Assembly (NCBI GenBank): GCA_029860075.1
Contig: JAOUBX010000041.1
Span: 1-42,035 of the forward strand
From: Deltaproteobacteria bacterium
GTDB lineage: Bacteria > Desulfobacterota > JADFVX01
Reading direction: 5' to 3'
Length of the DNA: 42,035 bases
Below the pieces are notes generated by a model. It was given only the letters and a program-made list of their open reading frames with translations. It was not told where the DNA came from and ran no database searches. Shown in pieces: positions 31,861 through 40,742 of this stretch. The stretch's first letter is position 1. The number at the start of each line of letters is the position of its first letter. A program made the position numbers and the translations under genes.

Positions 31861-32934
31861 ATGAACATAATTTTTCGCTACATTTCGATGAGTTTTATTA
31901 AACTCTTTGTCATCTGCAACTGCAGCTTCCTTCTCGTATACCTGACCATAGACTTTATGGGCCAGTTCTGGAAGTTAAGCGCAAGGGGAATCCCTCTCCC
32001 GGAGGTAAGCCTGTACTTTACACTCAAAATTCCGCTCATACTCTCGCAAATAACTCCCATGGCGACACTCCTTTCAACACTGCTCACACTGGGCCTGTTG
32101 TCAAGAAACAGCGAAATTACAATCATGAAATCCTGCGGCATCAGTATATTTTATATTTCCGTGCCCATACTGGCGCTTTCCCTGCTCATAAGCGTCTTTT
32201 CTCTGGGCATGAATGAATACCTCCTTCCCCATACCAATAAAAAAGTCAAAGAAATTGAAAGATACCGCCCCGGCAGGGTAAGCTCTAAAACTTTCATCAA
32301 AAGGAACGAAATATGGTATTTCGGAAAATCGAATATCGTTAACATCGATCTGCTTGTAATGGAAGAGAAGCAGTTAAGAGGTGTCACCATTTTGCAACTG
32401 GGAAAAGATAAAAAAGTAAAAAGAAGGATTGATGCAAAAAAAGCAAGATGGGACAGTGGGAAATGGCTATTTTCAGAAGGTGTTATCAGACATTTCGAAA
32501 ATTCCCTAAAAGTGGAAACCTTCCGTGAAAAAGAAATTCCCCTGGAAGAAAAATTCAGTGATTTTACAGTCGTTGTAAGAAGTTCCGAGGAAATGACCTT
32601 CAGGGAACTTAAAAAACACATAGAAAAACTTAAACATATGGGGCTCGATTATAACCGGTATATGGTCGATTTGATGGCTAAAATTGCTTTTCCCCTGGTC
32701 AACTTCATCCTGCCCCTGCTGGGAATCCCTTTTGCCCTGAAAACAGGAAGAAGCGCAGGCATAGCAGCTGGCGTGGGCATCAGCATTGTTATCGGCTTTT
32801 CCTACTGGGTTACGATGGCCTTCAACATATCCCTCGGCCATGCCGCTCTTCTCCCTCCTTTTTTTGCGGCTTTCGGGTCGAATATCATTTTCACCCTGGC
32901 AGGGATAATTGCGCTTCTTAATGTGAAATCCTGA
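31861..32934 (+). CDS. lptG: LPS export permease LptG
   Basis: A 357-residue paralogue of LptF with the same layout: N-terminal membrane helices (LFVICNCSFLLVYLTIDFMG; TPMATLLSTLLTLGLLS), a periplasmic domain (about 135-265) and C-terminal helices (PLVNFILPLLGIPFALKTGR onward). It pairs with LptF in the LptB2FG exporter. The ATG follows lptF by 25 bases without an obvious promoter, so the two form one operon. The LptG rather than LptF name rests on gene order and length, which is usual but not proof. Confidence 0.9.
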   Translation: MNIIFRYISMSFIKLFVICNCSFLLVYLTIDFMGQFWKLSARGIPLPEVSLYFTLKIPLILSQITPMATLLSTLLTLGLLSRNSEITIMKSCGISIFYISVPILALSLLISVFSLGMNEYLLPHTNKKVKEIERYRPGRVSSKTFIKRNEIWYFGKSNIVNIDLLVMEEKQLRGVTILQLGKDKKVKRRIDAKKARWDSGKWLFSEGVIRHFENSLKVETFREKEIPLEEKFSDFTVVVRSSEEMTFRELKKHIEKLKHMGLDYNRYMVDLMAKIAFPLVNFILPLLGIPFALKTGRSAGIAAGVGISIVIGFSYWVTMAFNISLGHAALLPPFFAAFGSNIIFTLAGIIALLNVKS

Positions 32935-33235
32935 AGATGGCAAGCGGTTACTGGTTGCAGGTTGCGGGTTTTAAGCTCTTCATTCCGTCATTTCGACGAC
33001 AGGAGAAATCTTGATTTTAACACTAATCGATTATGATTGAATTATGATTTTCACTGTTGGCCTTGACTTTCTTTGTGAGCCATTGTGCTATTCGTGGATA
33101 ACTTTTTAAGAGCTTTTCCCTGATTTCCCTTATTCTATGTTTCCCTGGCAGAAAATAAGTTGCAGCTTTGATGGTTTGATTATTTGGTGTGTCCCCATGC
33201 CGAAAGTTGCCTAGCCTGCGTTTCAAACAACCCGG
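32935..33235. other. Intergenic region downstream of lptG
   Basis: No clear terminator is visible after lptG. A 67-codon minus-strand frame (33023-33226, TTG start) has a plausible-looking composition (FLPGKHRIREIREKLLKSYP) but no ribosome site, and I do not recognise it. It may be a decayed fragment of a longer gene. Confidence 0.35.
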
Positions 33236-34215
33236 CTAAAACTTTACTTCCAGCCTCACATAAGGCCCCTGCCTTTCAGACTCGACAATATCAAGGGAGG
33301 CCTTCCCCTTGCTTCCGTCAGCATAGTAGGTTGTAGACGTTCCATATTGAGCCTCCAAATAGAAATGCCTGTAACCTGCTGTAATGGAAGCTCGTCGGGA
33401 CATAAGAAACCTTACATTTATAAATGCTTCCAGGCCGAGACCATCGTCAGCTTCATGAATAAAATTGGGTTTTTTTGCCCTGAATTCACCAACTCTAAGA
33501 TTCCAGTATGCTTCCCCGTAATATTTCAGTGTATGCAGAAAATAGAAACCACCGTCAAATTCAATTTTTCTACCGCTTTTTATTCTCCACTGAACGCCTG
33601 TTTTAAATATGTACCAGTAGAAATCATAAGTGGAGTTGAGATCAGACATGGTGTATCCCACAGGGGGCATAGGAAAGTAGGTCGGGTCTGACAGTGTTTG
33701 AACACCCCTTTTCATTTTAAGACTCTCTTCGTAATAAAGATAGCCTGCATAAAGTGAAAAAGAGAATCGCCTTCCGGGAAGGCCGACCCTGTATTCTCCC
33801 CCTGCTTCAAAGATTGATGCCCCGCCCCTTCCCTCGGATAATGACTCTGAAAACTGCAAATTATGGACGCCGTCAGCAGGAACTGATATCCAGTCAGAGT
33901 CCCTCACATGAGCCTTATCTATCTTGCCGGAACCATATGACAGATTGAGATAAAGACTCTTGTCAATCCTTATTTTTGCGCCTGCAATGGCCATATTGGA
34001 ATGGATATCCTCAAAATCAAGACGGGACCTGACAGAGATATATTTCCCCGACATTGCTTCAATTCCCGAATCACTGGTTTCCCAGGCAGAATCGGCGAAG
34101 GAATGCAGCCATAAAGCGAAATAGTGACCCGCTCCTCATCTGTTTGAGTTTGCGCAAAAAGCGCCAGGGGAAAGAGGAGTATCACTGAAATGAGGGCAAA
34201 CAATATTTTTTTCAT
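33236..34215 (-). pseudogene. Outer-membrane beta-barrel-like protein gene with a one-base frameshift
   Basis: The signal peptide (MKKILFALISVILLFPLALF, start ATG at 34215) is in one frame and the rest of the protein (from about GHYFALWLHSFADSAWETS to the stop at 33236) is in another. Adding one base to the C-run at 34128-34130 joins them into a continuous protein of about 326 residues. The mature part has alternating strands rich in Tyr, Ser and Gly (SLYLNLSYGSGKI; FSFSLYAGYLYYEE) and a C-terminal strand ending in VRLEVKF, as expected for an outer-membrane barrel. It is either a recent pseudogene, a phase-variable homopolymer, or a sequencing error. The stand-alone ATG at 34054 would lack an export signal. 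Confidence 0.75.
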
Positions 34216-34387
34216 TTTTTTTACCCGGCATTGACCGCTTAGGCAATGGCAGTAAAGTATCATTTCAAGACAAGGATTTTTCCTCATGCCTCTCAGAGAT
34301 ATCCCCGTCCGAAATTGCAGCTTCCCGGATTATTTATCTTAAAAATAATCAGTGCAAATATCTAGCCAGACAGCGCTTTTTTTACTA

Positions 34388-34418
34388 AAAAAAAGGCGCA
34401 TTCATATGCGCCCTTTTT
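34388..34418. terminator. Bidirectional terminator downstream of the TraF-like gene
   Basis: The stem GGCGCAT/ATGCGCC (34395-34401 with 34406-34412) is flanked by A-rich and T-rich runs on the two sides, so it can end transcription on either strand. It lies about 25 bases past the stop of the outer-membrane protein gene at 34442. Confidence 0.8.
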
Positions 34419-34441
34419 AAATATATTAACTAATTTAAACA

Positions 34442-35941
34442 CTAGAACTGAAACGACAGGGCAAGTTCCCCTCTCGCCTCTTCCCTCACATCATCGCCTT
34501 CTATCTCAGCCTTTTCCTTGGACCAGGCCACACCAGTGTCGAGTTGGAAAGCAAAAAAATTCAGTCCCAAACCGGCTGTATATACGGTTCCTATATCAGA
34601 CTCGGAAAGGTTTTTGTAACCCCCTGCTCTCAGTTTTAAAAACCTTAAAAGGTCAAATTCAGCTCCTAATGCAAATTGCTTCGACTTGTAACTGTCTGAC
34701 ACATTGGTATCATTTTCTGTGAGATCCATATCGGCGGCAAGGGTCAGCCAGTTACCCAGCCTGATTGCCGCTCCTGCTCTAAGCTGAGGGTCTATCTCAT
34801 AGTCACCGGGACCGGCATAGTCAAAAGATGGCTTGTTAAGGTTTCTTCCGACAATCCCCACCCTGAACGGCCCTGCTTTGTAAAGGGCGCCAAGGTCAAG
34901 TCCTGCACTGCTGCTCTTTTTGGAATTTGTATCAGCATTCTTAAAAAGATCACCCGTATCGCTTCGATAAATTGTTTCTCTATAGTAATATGTCTCCGCC
35001 TTCATAGCCTTCAGGTTAACACCCATCGAAAAATTATCATTAAAAGCATGTCCATAAGTGATAGGAATCTCTGTAATTGCAGCGCCTTTGAATACCATAA
35101 TTGATGAGTTATTATCAAAAGTTCCACTCCCAACTGTGTTATCAGCAAGAACTGCTACATCAAGAATAGAATCAATATAGGTTTGAGGTGCGGCACCTGT
35201 AGTATAACCTTCGAAAGCCAGAGCATCATCAACAGCATAAATGTATCCTGTTACCTCTGCAGGTGACCAGTTTGTCAACCCCCCTATTGTAGTCTCCAGA
35301 GCCGTTACTTGCGAAGGACTAAGAGATTCATAAGTACTGTTAGCCGATGTTGAGGTCTGTAAATCCCCTAGTTGAGCAGTGAAATCAGCTCCTGCCGTTC
35401 CCGGATTAATATTGTTTAGATCCAGAACAGGAATAGCAGACAAGTCCAAAGTGCCTATGACTCCAACACCCCAGTTTCTAACTCTTACATTCATGGAAAC
35501 ATCCACCAGGGCGGTTACACCAATATTCTCCCTGGACAGGTCATCAAGCTCATCTATCATTCTTATGTAATCAGTAACACCCGATAAATTTGTAAATCCA
35601 TTATTAACATAATTAGATATAGCGTCATAATCAAATGCTGTTAAATCTTCTATTTCCTTCACCGTATCCTCATGACTCTGATAACCGAGACCACCGTGGA
35701 TATGCATGCCGAAATCCTTATTGGAATGTTCGTCGACACCACTGCTTTCACCTGCCTGTCTGCCGAAAAAACCAAAGGCCGCCGGGTTCCAGTACTGGGC
35801 TGTTGCATCATTAACGACGGCAACATGCGCGCCCCCCATACCAAGCGCCCTTGGCCCTACGATCTGCCACTGGTCTGCCATTGCTAATGCGGGTAAAAGA
35901 AAAATAAGAAGGAAAGCCAGATAATATTTGAATTTTTTCAT
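34442..35941 (-). CDS. Outer-membrane protein of the TraF_2/FadL-like type
   Basis: A 499-residue exported protein. The signal peptide (MKKFKYYLAFLLIFLLPALAMA) is followed by the hallmark IVGPRALGMGGAHVAVVNDA with TAQYWNPAA, shared by PorV/FadL-like barrels and by 'conjugal transfer protein TraF' annotations. A low-complexity central insert (about 180-290) is predicted mostly acidic and Ser/Thr-rich. The C-terminal half has regular beta strands and ends with ELALSFQF, terminating in Phe as outer-membrane barrels do. AGGAG stands 7 bases before the ATG. No conjugation genes are nearby, so TraF function should not be assumed. It probably transports or assembles something at the outer membrane. 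Confidence 0.75.
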   Translation of the reverse strand: MKKFKYYLAFLLIFLLPALAMADQWQIVGPRALGMGGAHVAVVNDATAQYWNPAAFGFFGRQAGESSGVDEHSNKDFGMHIHGGLGYQSHEDTVKEIEDLTAFDYDAISNYVNNGFTNLSGVTDYIRMIDELDDLSRENIGVTALVDVSMNVRVRNWGVGVIGTLDLSAIPVLDLNNINPGTAGADFTAQLGDLQTSTSANSTYESLSPSQVTALETTIGGLTNWSPAEVTGYIYAVDDALAFEGYTTGAAPQTYIDSILDVAVLADNTVGSGTFDNNSSIMVFKGAAITEIPITYGHAFNDNFSMGVNLKAMKAETYYYRETIYRSDTGDLFKNADTNSKKSSSAGLDLGALYKAGPFRVGIVGRNLNKPSFDYAGPGDYEIDPQLRAGAAIRLGNWLTLAADMDLTENDTNVSDSYKSKQFALGAEFDLLRFLKLRAGGYKNLSESDIGTVYTAGLGLNFFAFQLDTGVAWSKEKAEIEGDDVREEARGELALSFQF

Positions 35942-36016
35942 GAGCGCACTCCTTTATTATCTAAGGTATATAAAAAAATATGATAGTGTTAATGTTAGCA
36001 CATAAATTAAAACAAT

Positions 36017-36048
36017 CAAAAAAAAAGAGGCGGAAAAATCCGCCTCTT
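36017..36048 (-). terminator. Terminator of the metK-ahcY operon
   Basis: The 10-bp stem AAGAGGCGGA/TCCGCCTCTT (36025-36034 with 36039-36048) is followed on the minus strand by a long T-run (A-run 36017-36026 on the plus strand), about 30 bases after the ahcY stop. Confidence 0.88.
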
Positions 36049-36076
36049 CATGAAAATCAGTTTTTATAAAACCTTT

Positions 36077-37501
36077 CTAATACCTGTAGTGATCAGGCTT
36101 GTAAGGGCCGTCCACGGGGACATCAATGTAGTCAGACTGTTCCTGAGTCAAGGTCGTCAGGTTAATACCGATCTTCTTAAGGTGAAGACGTGCTACCTTT
36201 TCATCAAGAATTTTGGGCAGAACATAGACCTTGTTGTCGTAATTATCAGCCTTATTGAAAAATTCTATCTGCGCCATTACCTGGTTGGTAAAGGATGCAG
36301 ACATGACAAAGCTGGGGTGCCCGGTGGCACAACCGAGGTTAACCAGTCGACCTTCTGCAAGAACGGTAATACGCTTACCATCAGGGAAGATAACATGATC
36401 GACCTGCGGCTTAACGTTCTCCCACTCATATTTACGCAGTGATGCAATATTTATCTCTGAATCGAAATGGCCGATATTGCAGATAATCGCTTCATTCTTC
36501 ATGGCTATCATGTGATCATGGTCGATAACGTCAACATTACCGGTAGTGGTAACGAAGATATCGCCAATTTTACAGGCCTCCTCCATGGTCACAACACGGT
36601 AACCCTCCATGGATGCCTGCAATGCGCAAATGGGGTCGATCTCCGTAATCAGGGTTGTGGCTCCCATTCCACGAAAAGCCTGGGCACAACCTTTACCGAC
36701 ATCACCATAACCGAGAACAACGGCAATTTTACCTGCGATCATCACGTCGGTGGCACGCTTGATGCCATCGAGGAGTGACTCGCGGCAACCGTAAAGATTA
36801 TCAAATTTGGATTTTGTCACTGAATCGTTAACATTCATGGCAGGGAAAAGCAGTGAACCGTCCTTCTCCATGTGGTAGAGACGATGAACACCGGTTGTCG
36901 TCTCTTCCGTAACGCCACGAATTTCGGCAGCCATATCAGTCCACATACTCGAATTTTGGGGCAGATTACGGCGAAGCACATCGAGAATGGCAACATACTC
37001 CTCGTTGTCCCCTTCTTTTGCATCAGGCACGGTGCCTGCTTTTTCAAACTCAACACCTTTGTGAAGGAGAAGCGTGGCATCGCCACCATCATCGAGAATC
37101 ATGTTGGGGCCCTTTTCACCTGGCCAGTTAAAGGCCTGCTCCGTACACCACCAGTACTCTTCAATGGTCTCACCCTTCCAGGCATAAACAGGAATCCCGG
37201 CTGCGGCAATAGCAGCGGCGGCATGGTCCTGTGTAGAGAAAATATTACAGGATACCCACCGTACATCAGCACCCAGCTCAACAAGCGTCTCTATAAGCAC
37301 GGCTGTCTGGATCGTCATATGGAGGGAACCCATTATGCGAGCGCCCTTGAGGGGCTTGGAAGCGCCATATTCTTCACGAAGCGCCATAAGGCCCGGCATC
37401 TCCGTCTCGGCAATATTGATTTCTTTTCGACCCCACTCTGCAAGAGAGATGTCGGCTACTTTATAATCCTCTTGTGGATTTTTTGCTAACTCTACACTCA
37501 T
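36077..37501 (-). CDS. ahcY: S-adenosylhomocysteinase
   Basis: A 474-residue enzyme that splits S-adenosylhomocysteine into adenosine and homocysteine, with tightly bound NAD. Recognisable blocks are the substrate region [33 protein letters not shown], the NAD-binding loop [33 protein letters not shown], and the conserved C-terminus ending DHYRY, which contributes to the neighbouring subunit's NAD site. The length fits the long bacterial form. The ATG at 37501 is one base past the metK stop, with GGGG as ribosome site, so SAM synthesis and SAH removal are expressed together. Confidence 0.97.
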   Translation of the reverse strand: MSVELAKNPQEDYKVADISLAEWGRKEINIAETEMPGLMALREEYGASKPLKGARIMGSLHMTIQTAVLIETLVELGADVRWVSCNIFSTQDHAAAAIAAAGIPVYAWKGETIEEYWWCTEQAFNWPGEKGPNMILDDGGDATLLLHKGVEFEKAGTVPDAKEGDNEEYVAILDVLRRNLPQNSSMWTDMAAEIRGVTEETTTGVHRLYHMEKDGSLLFPAMNVNDSVTKSKFDNLYGCRESLLDGIKRATDVMIAGKIAVVLGYGDVGKGCAQAFRGMGATTLITEIDPICALQASMEGYRVVTMEEACKIGDIFVTTTGNVDVIDHDHMIAMKNEAIICNIGHFDSEINIASLRKYEWENVKPQVDHVIFPDGKRITVLAEGRLVNLGCATGHPSFVMSASFTNQVMAQIEFFNKADNYDNKVYVLPKILDEKVARLHLKKIGINLTTLTQEQSDYIDVPVDGPYKPDHYRY

Positions 37502-37502
37502 A

Positions 37503-38666
37503 TCAAATCCCCGCTGCCTTTTTAAGTGTTTCAGCCATATCGGTTCTCTCCCAGTAAAGGTCCTTTTCCGTTCTGCCGAAGTGACCGTAGGCTGCCGTCT
37601 GCCTGTAGATAGGCCTCAAGAGATCAAGAGTTTTGACTATCCCCTTGGGGCTGAGATCAAAATGCTCATTCACAAGCTTTGCTATATCGTTACTTGGAAT
37701 CTTTCCCGTATTGAAGGTGTCTATCATAACGGATACAGGCTGTGCCACACCGATAGCATAGGCAAGCTGAACCTCACACTCATCAGCAAGACCTGATGCC
37801 ACAATGTTCTTTGCAACGTACCTGGCCATGTAAGAAGCGGAACGGTCAACCTTGGATGGATCCTTTCCGGAAAAAGCGCCTCCACCATGGCTGCCATGAC
37901 CACCATAGGTATCAACGATGATCTTTCTTCCCGTCAATCCACAGTCTCCTTTAGGACCACCGACGACAAATCTGCCGGTAGGATTAATATGATACTTGGT
38001 TTTATCATCGAGCAGATCGGCAGGAATAACCTTATTGATAACCTGCTCAATAACATCTTTTCGAATGGTCTCATTATCGACATCGGCCGTATGCTGCGTT
38101 GAAATAACGACAGAATCGACCCTTACAGGCTTATTATCGACGTATTGTACGGAAACCTGGCTCTTACTGTCAGGTCTCAGGTAAGGCAGAGAGCCATCTT
38201 TTCTCACCTGGGCAAGCCTTTTTACCAGCTTATGAGCAAAGAGAATAGACATAGGCATCATCTCTTTAGTCTGGTTACAGGCATAACCGAACATGAGTCC
38301 CTGGTCCCCCGCGCCCTGCTCGTGGTCCTCAAACTCATCGACACCCTGGGCAATATCCGGTGATTGTTTATCGAGGCTTACCAGTACGGCACAGTTTTCA
38401 AAATCAAACCCTATGTGAGGATCGGTATAACCGATCTCCCTGATCGTATTCCTGACAACATCCTGATAATCAATAACTGCATTTGTTGTAATCTCACCGG
38501 CTAATATGACCATACCGGTCGTTACCAGCGTTTCGCATGCTACCCTCGATTTCGGGTCCTGCTCAAAGAGCGCATCCAGTATAGCATCCGATATCTGGTC
38601 TGCAACCTTATCGGGGTGGCCCTCAGAAACGGATTCCGAGGTGAAAAGGTAATCTGTCATTCCCAT
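37503..38666 (-). CDS. metK: S-adenosylmethionine synthetase
   Basis: A 387-residue enzyme that makes SAM from methionine and ATP. The start at 38666 (MGMTDYLF) is chosen because AGGAGG sits 7-8 bases upstream; a longer frame to 38735 has no such site. Conserved motifs are [19 protein letters not shown] (ATP and Mg site), [12 protein letters not shown] (P-loop-like methionine binding), [20 protein letters not shown] and [16 protein letters not shown]. It is the first gene of metK-ahcY. No SAM riboswitch was recognised in the leader. Confidence 0.97.
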   Translation of the reverse strand: MGMTDYLFTSESVSEGHPDKVADQISDAILDALFEQDPKSRVACETLVTTGMVILAGEITTNAVIDYQDVVRNTIREIGYTDPHIGFDFENCAVLVSLDKQSPDIAQGVDEFEDHEQGAGDQGLMFGYACNQTKEMMPMSILFAHKLVKRLAQVRKDGSLPYLRPDSKSQVSVQYVDNKPVRVDSVVISTQHTADVDNETIRKDVIEQVINKVIPADLLDDKTKYHINPTGRFVVGGPKGDCGLTGRKIIVDTYGGHGSHGGGAFSGKDPSKVDRSASYMARYVAKNIVASGLADECEVQLAYAIGVAQPVSVMIDTFNTGKIPSNDIAKLVNEHFDLSPKGIVKTLDLLRPIYRQTAAYGHFGRTEKDLYWERTDMAETLKKAAGI

Positions 38667-38707
38667 TAAACTTCCTCCTGAATTTTCATATGTAAAAACA
38701 GCCCAAC

Positions 38708-38735
38708 ATACTATCACAACAGACCAATAAGTCAA
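38708..38735 (-). promoter_or_regulatory. Candidate promoter of metK-ahcY
   Basis: On the minus strand TTGACT (38735-38730) and TAGTAT (38713-38708) are separated by 16 bases, about 40 bases before the metK start. This leaves a short leader without room for a riboswitch. Confidence 0.5.
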
Positions 38736-38778
38736 CTACATTTAGTGGAAATTGTCTGTGCCAAACTACTTTTTTAGC

Positions 38779-38807
38779 TTGACAACAAGGAAAATAATCT
38801 TTATGAT
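38779..38807 (+). promoter_or_regulatory. Strong sigma-70-type promoter of rpsT
   Basis: TTGACA (38779-38784), a 17-base spacer, and TATGAT (38802-38807) give near-consensus boxes. Transcription would begin about 45 bases before the rpsT start. Confidence 0.8.
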
Positions 38808-38858
38808 TCTTTTTTTAAATGTGACAAACAAGTAAGAGCAAATCTACCGGAGGAAAAG

Positions 38859-39125
38859 TTGGCAAATCATAAATCAGCAATCAAAAGGCACAAGCAAAGC
38901 CTTGTAAGAAGAGAAAGAAACAAGACCGTCAAGTCTTCTTTAAAAACTGTGACGAAAAAGGTCGAAGCAGCGATAGCAGATAAAAACGCAGAAGAGGCGG
39001 TTAGCAGTTTGAAGATAGCATCTGTCGTCCTCGACAAGGCGGCCAGTAAAGGCGTTATTCATAAAAATACAGCAGCAAGGAGCAAATCAAGGATGACCAG
39101 GAAGGTTAATGCATTAAGCAAGTAA
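38859..39125 (+). CDS. rpsT: 30S ribosomal protein S20
   Basis: An 88-residue basic protein that binds 16S rRNA early in small-subunit assembly. ANHKSAIKRHKQSLVRRERN is the family's N-terminal signature, and the Lys/Arg-rich helices continue to KNTAARSKSRMTRKVNAL. The start is TTG at 38859 behind GGAGGA; non-AUG starts in rpsT are known to take part in its own translational control in Escherichia coli. A strong promoter precedes it and a terminator follows. It is convergent with holA. Confidence 0.96.
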   Translation: MANHKSAIKRHKQSLVRRERNKTVKSSLKTVTKKVEAAIADKNAEEAVSSLKIASVVLDKAASKGVIHKNTAARSKSRMTRKVNALSK

Positions 39126-39151
39126 TTTTCAGCCCCTTGAAAAGCTACTTC

Positions 39152-39183
39152 AAAAGGACACTTTTTTAAGTGTCCTTTTTTTA
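39152..39183. terminator. Bidirectional terminator between rpsT and holA
   Basis: A perfect 12-bp stem AAAAGGACACTT/AAGTGTCCTTTT (39152-39163 with 39168-39179) runs into T bases that overlap the holA stop codon. It serves rpsT on the plus strand, and its A-rich left arm gives some T bases for the opposite direction. Confidence 0.88.
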
Positions 39184-40179
39184 TGCGCCAATGCCGCAGA
39201 GCCTGAACATGAGAAGCTCCAGGGCCTTTTCCTTGTCAACAGGACTCGACTTGAATTTGATATCCAGGTCAAAAATTGAATCATAGGCCCTCTTGAGTTC
39301 TTCTTCGGAAAACACCTTTACCTGCTTAAGATAATTCTTCACTACGAAGGGGGGGAGTTTGGTCTTTTTTCTTACCTCATCCTCTTTACCACCCCTCTTC
39401 AATATGTCCTTTCCAATCCATATGAGCCGCAGCTGCCTCAAGATCATACTCAGGATCAGAATAGGGCTTTCACCGCTATCAAGCAATTTCTTTAAATTTT
39501 CAAGTGAACTTTTCAGATCTTTTTCACCGAGAGCATCGATAAGCTGAAAAACCGTCCTGGCTTTTACATCGACGGAAATGGCTTCAAGGTCCTCTACCTC
39601 TATTCGCTTCCCCGGTCCGGAATAGAGTGAGACCTTTTCAATTTCGCTGGAAATGCTCGTCAGGTCATTACCGATAATGTCTGCAAGATAACGGCAGGCA
39701 CGCTCCGATATTTGAAGGTCCTTTTTTCCTGCAAGCCATTTTATCCATTTGGGCATTTCTCTTTCGTAGGGGCGGCTGTGTTCTACGGCACACCCTTTTT
39801 TCGACAGGGCAAGAAAGAACTTTTTCCGCTTGTCCGCCGTTCTGCCGACCATGACAAGAGCAGTTGAGGGAGAGGGGTCCTCCAGGTAGGCTAAAAGCTG
39901 CTCCTCATCAGCAGCTTTTAGTTTATCTGCATCTTTAAGGACAACAAGCCGTCGCTGCGCCATGACGGGAAGAGTTGAAGCAGCGGAAATAACCTTTGAA
40001 ATTTCCACCTCACCTGCATGAAAAAGGTCGCAGTTAAAGTCTGCAAGCCCCCCGGCAAGAACGGCTTCCTTGAGCCTTGCAAAAGATTCTTCTTTCAGTA
40101 AATCTTCATCGCCGAAAAGGTAGTAAACAGGACTGAACTTGCCTGCCTTGATATCCCTGTAAAGATCGTCAGGCTTCAT
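39181..40179 (-). CDS. holA: DNA polymerase III delta subunit
   Basis: A 332-residue clamp-loader subunit that opens the sliding clamp. The N-terminal segment YYLFGDEDLLKEE and RRLVVLKDADKLK fit the family, as do the helical domain with LADIIGNDLTSISSEIEKVSLY and the collar region near LSMILRQLRLIW. As in the family generally, the AAA+ fold lacks a working ATP site. The ATG overlaps the lptE stop by one base (TGATG), so it is coupled to lptE. The order leuS-lptE-holA is common in proteobacteria. Confidence 0.92.
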   Translation of the reverse strand: MKPDDLYRDIKAGKFSPVYYLFGDEDLLKEESFARLKEAVLAGGLADFNCDLFHAGEVEISKVISAASTLPVMAQRRLVVLKDADKLKAADEEQLLAYLEDPSPSTALVMVGRTADKRKKFFLALSKKGCAVEHSRPYEREMPKWIKWLAGKKDLQISERACRYLADIIGNDLTSISSEIEKVSLYSGPGKRIEVEDLEAISVDVKARTVFQLIDALGEKDLKSSLENLKKLLDSGESPILILSMILRQLRLIWIGKDILKRGGKEDEVRKKTKLPPFVVKNYLKQVKVFSEEELKRAYDSIFDLDIKFKSSPVDKEKALELLMFRLCGIGA

Positions 40180-40739
40180 CAGAATCCTTCAAAAATCCTG
40201 TCATAAATGAGATCGGCAACTTCCCGGGCCAACTCTCGCTTCGCTTCCGTTCTGTTGTTTTCCGTCAAATCCACATCACCTGCCGCGGCCTTATAATCCA
40301 TTATCTCGGAAAGTCCTTTCCCTTTCCAGACAACCTCTCCTTCACCCTTTCTTCTGAAAGTTACGTCCAGGGTGATTGTCAATCTGTAATCGGTGACCAC
40401 ATCAGTAGAGGAAAAAGAAACGGGCATGTTGGAAATGGAAGTAATTACTCCCGAAAGAAGGGCATGGGCCTCCTCCTGAGGGACTATTTTCAGCCGCTTT
40501 GTTTTTGAAAACGCTTCAAAAAGGGCCGACGAAATAAGGGCCTCCATATCAGCTTCAATGGAATTATTTCCAAAAGCTTCAATTGCAATGGCGGTAATGT
40601 CTTTGGGGAGCGTATCGGCACCTCCCTTGAGATGATAACCGCAGCCATAAAAAAATGAGACCAGCAAGCAGGCAAGAAGGGGGAGAAAAAACTTTTTCCC
40701 TCCCCTTCTTAATAGTTTTTTTAGTTGATATGGAGACAT
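40179..40739 (-). CDS. lptE: LPS-assembly lipoprotein LptE
   Basis: A 186-residue outer-membrane lipoprotein that plugs the LptD barrel and helps insert LPS. A basic N-terminus is followed by a hydrophobic stretch and lipobox (LLVSFFYGC, Cys33), then the family opening CGYHLKGGADTLPKDITAIA. The mixed alpha-beta body ends in ELAREVADLIYDRIFEGF. It starts 3 bases after the leuS stop and ends overlapping holA. With LptF and LptG at 30.6-32.9 kb it belongs to the same LPS-export route. The sequence family is divergent, so the call also rests on position. Confidence 0.85.
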   Translation of the reverse strand: MSPYQLKKLLRRGGKKFFLPLLACLLVSFFYGCGYHLKGGADTLPKDITAIAIEAFGNNSIEADMEALISSALFEAFSKTKRLKIVPQEEAHALLSGVITSISNMPVSFSSTDVVTDYRLTITLDVTFRRKGEGEVVWKGKGLSEIMDYKAAAGDVDLTENNRTEAKRELAREVADLIYDRIFEGF

Positions 40740-40742
40740 ATT

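Noticed and set aside
33023-33226. Minus-strand 67-codon frame as a gene
   Set aside because: TTG start without a ribosome site and no recognised family; kept only as a possible remnant in the intergenic note.
34442-35941. TraF-like protein as evidence of a conjugative element
   Set aside because: The family resemblance is to a general outer-membrane barrel type, and no other transfer gene is present.
38667-38858. SAM or SAH riboswitch before metK
   Set aside because: The candidate promoter leaves only about 35 leader bases, and no conserved riboswitch core was recognised.
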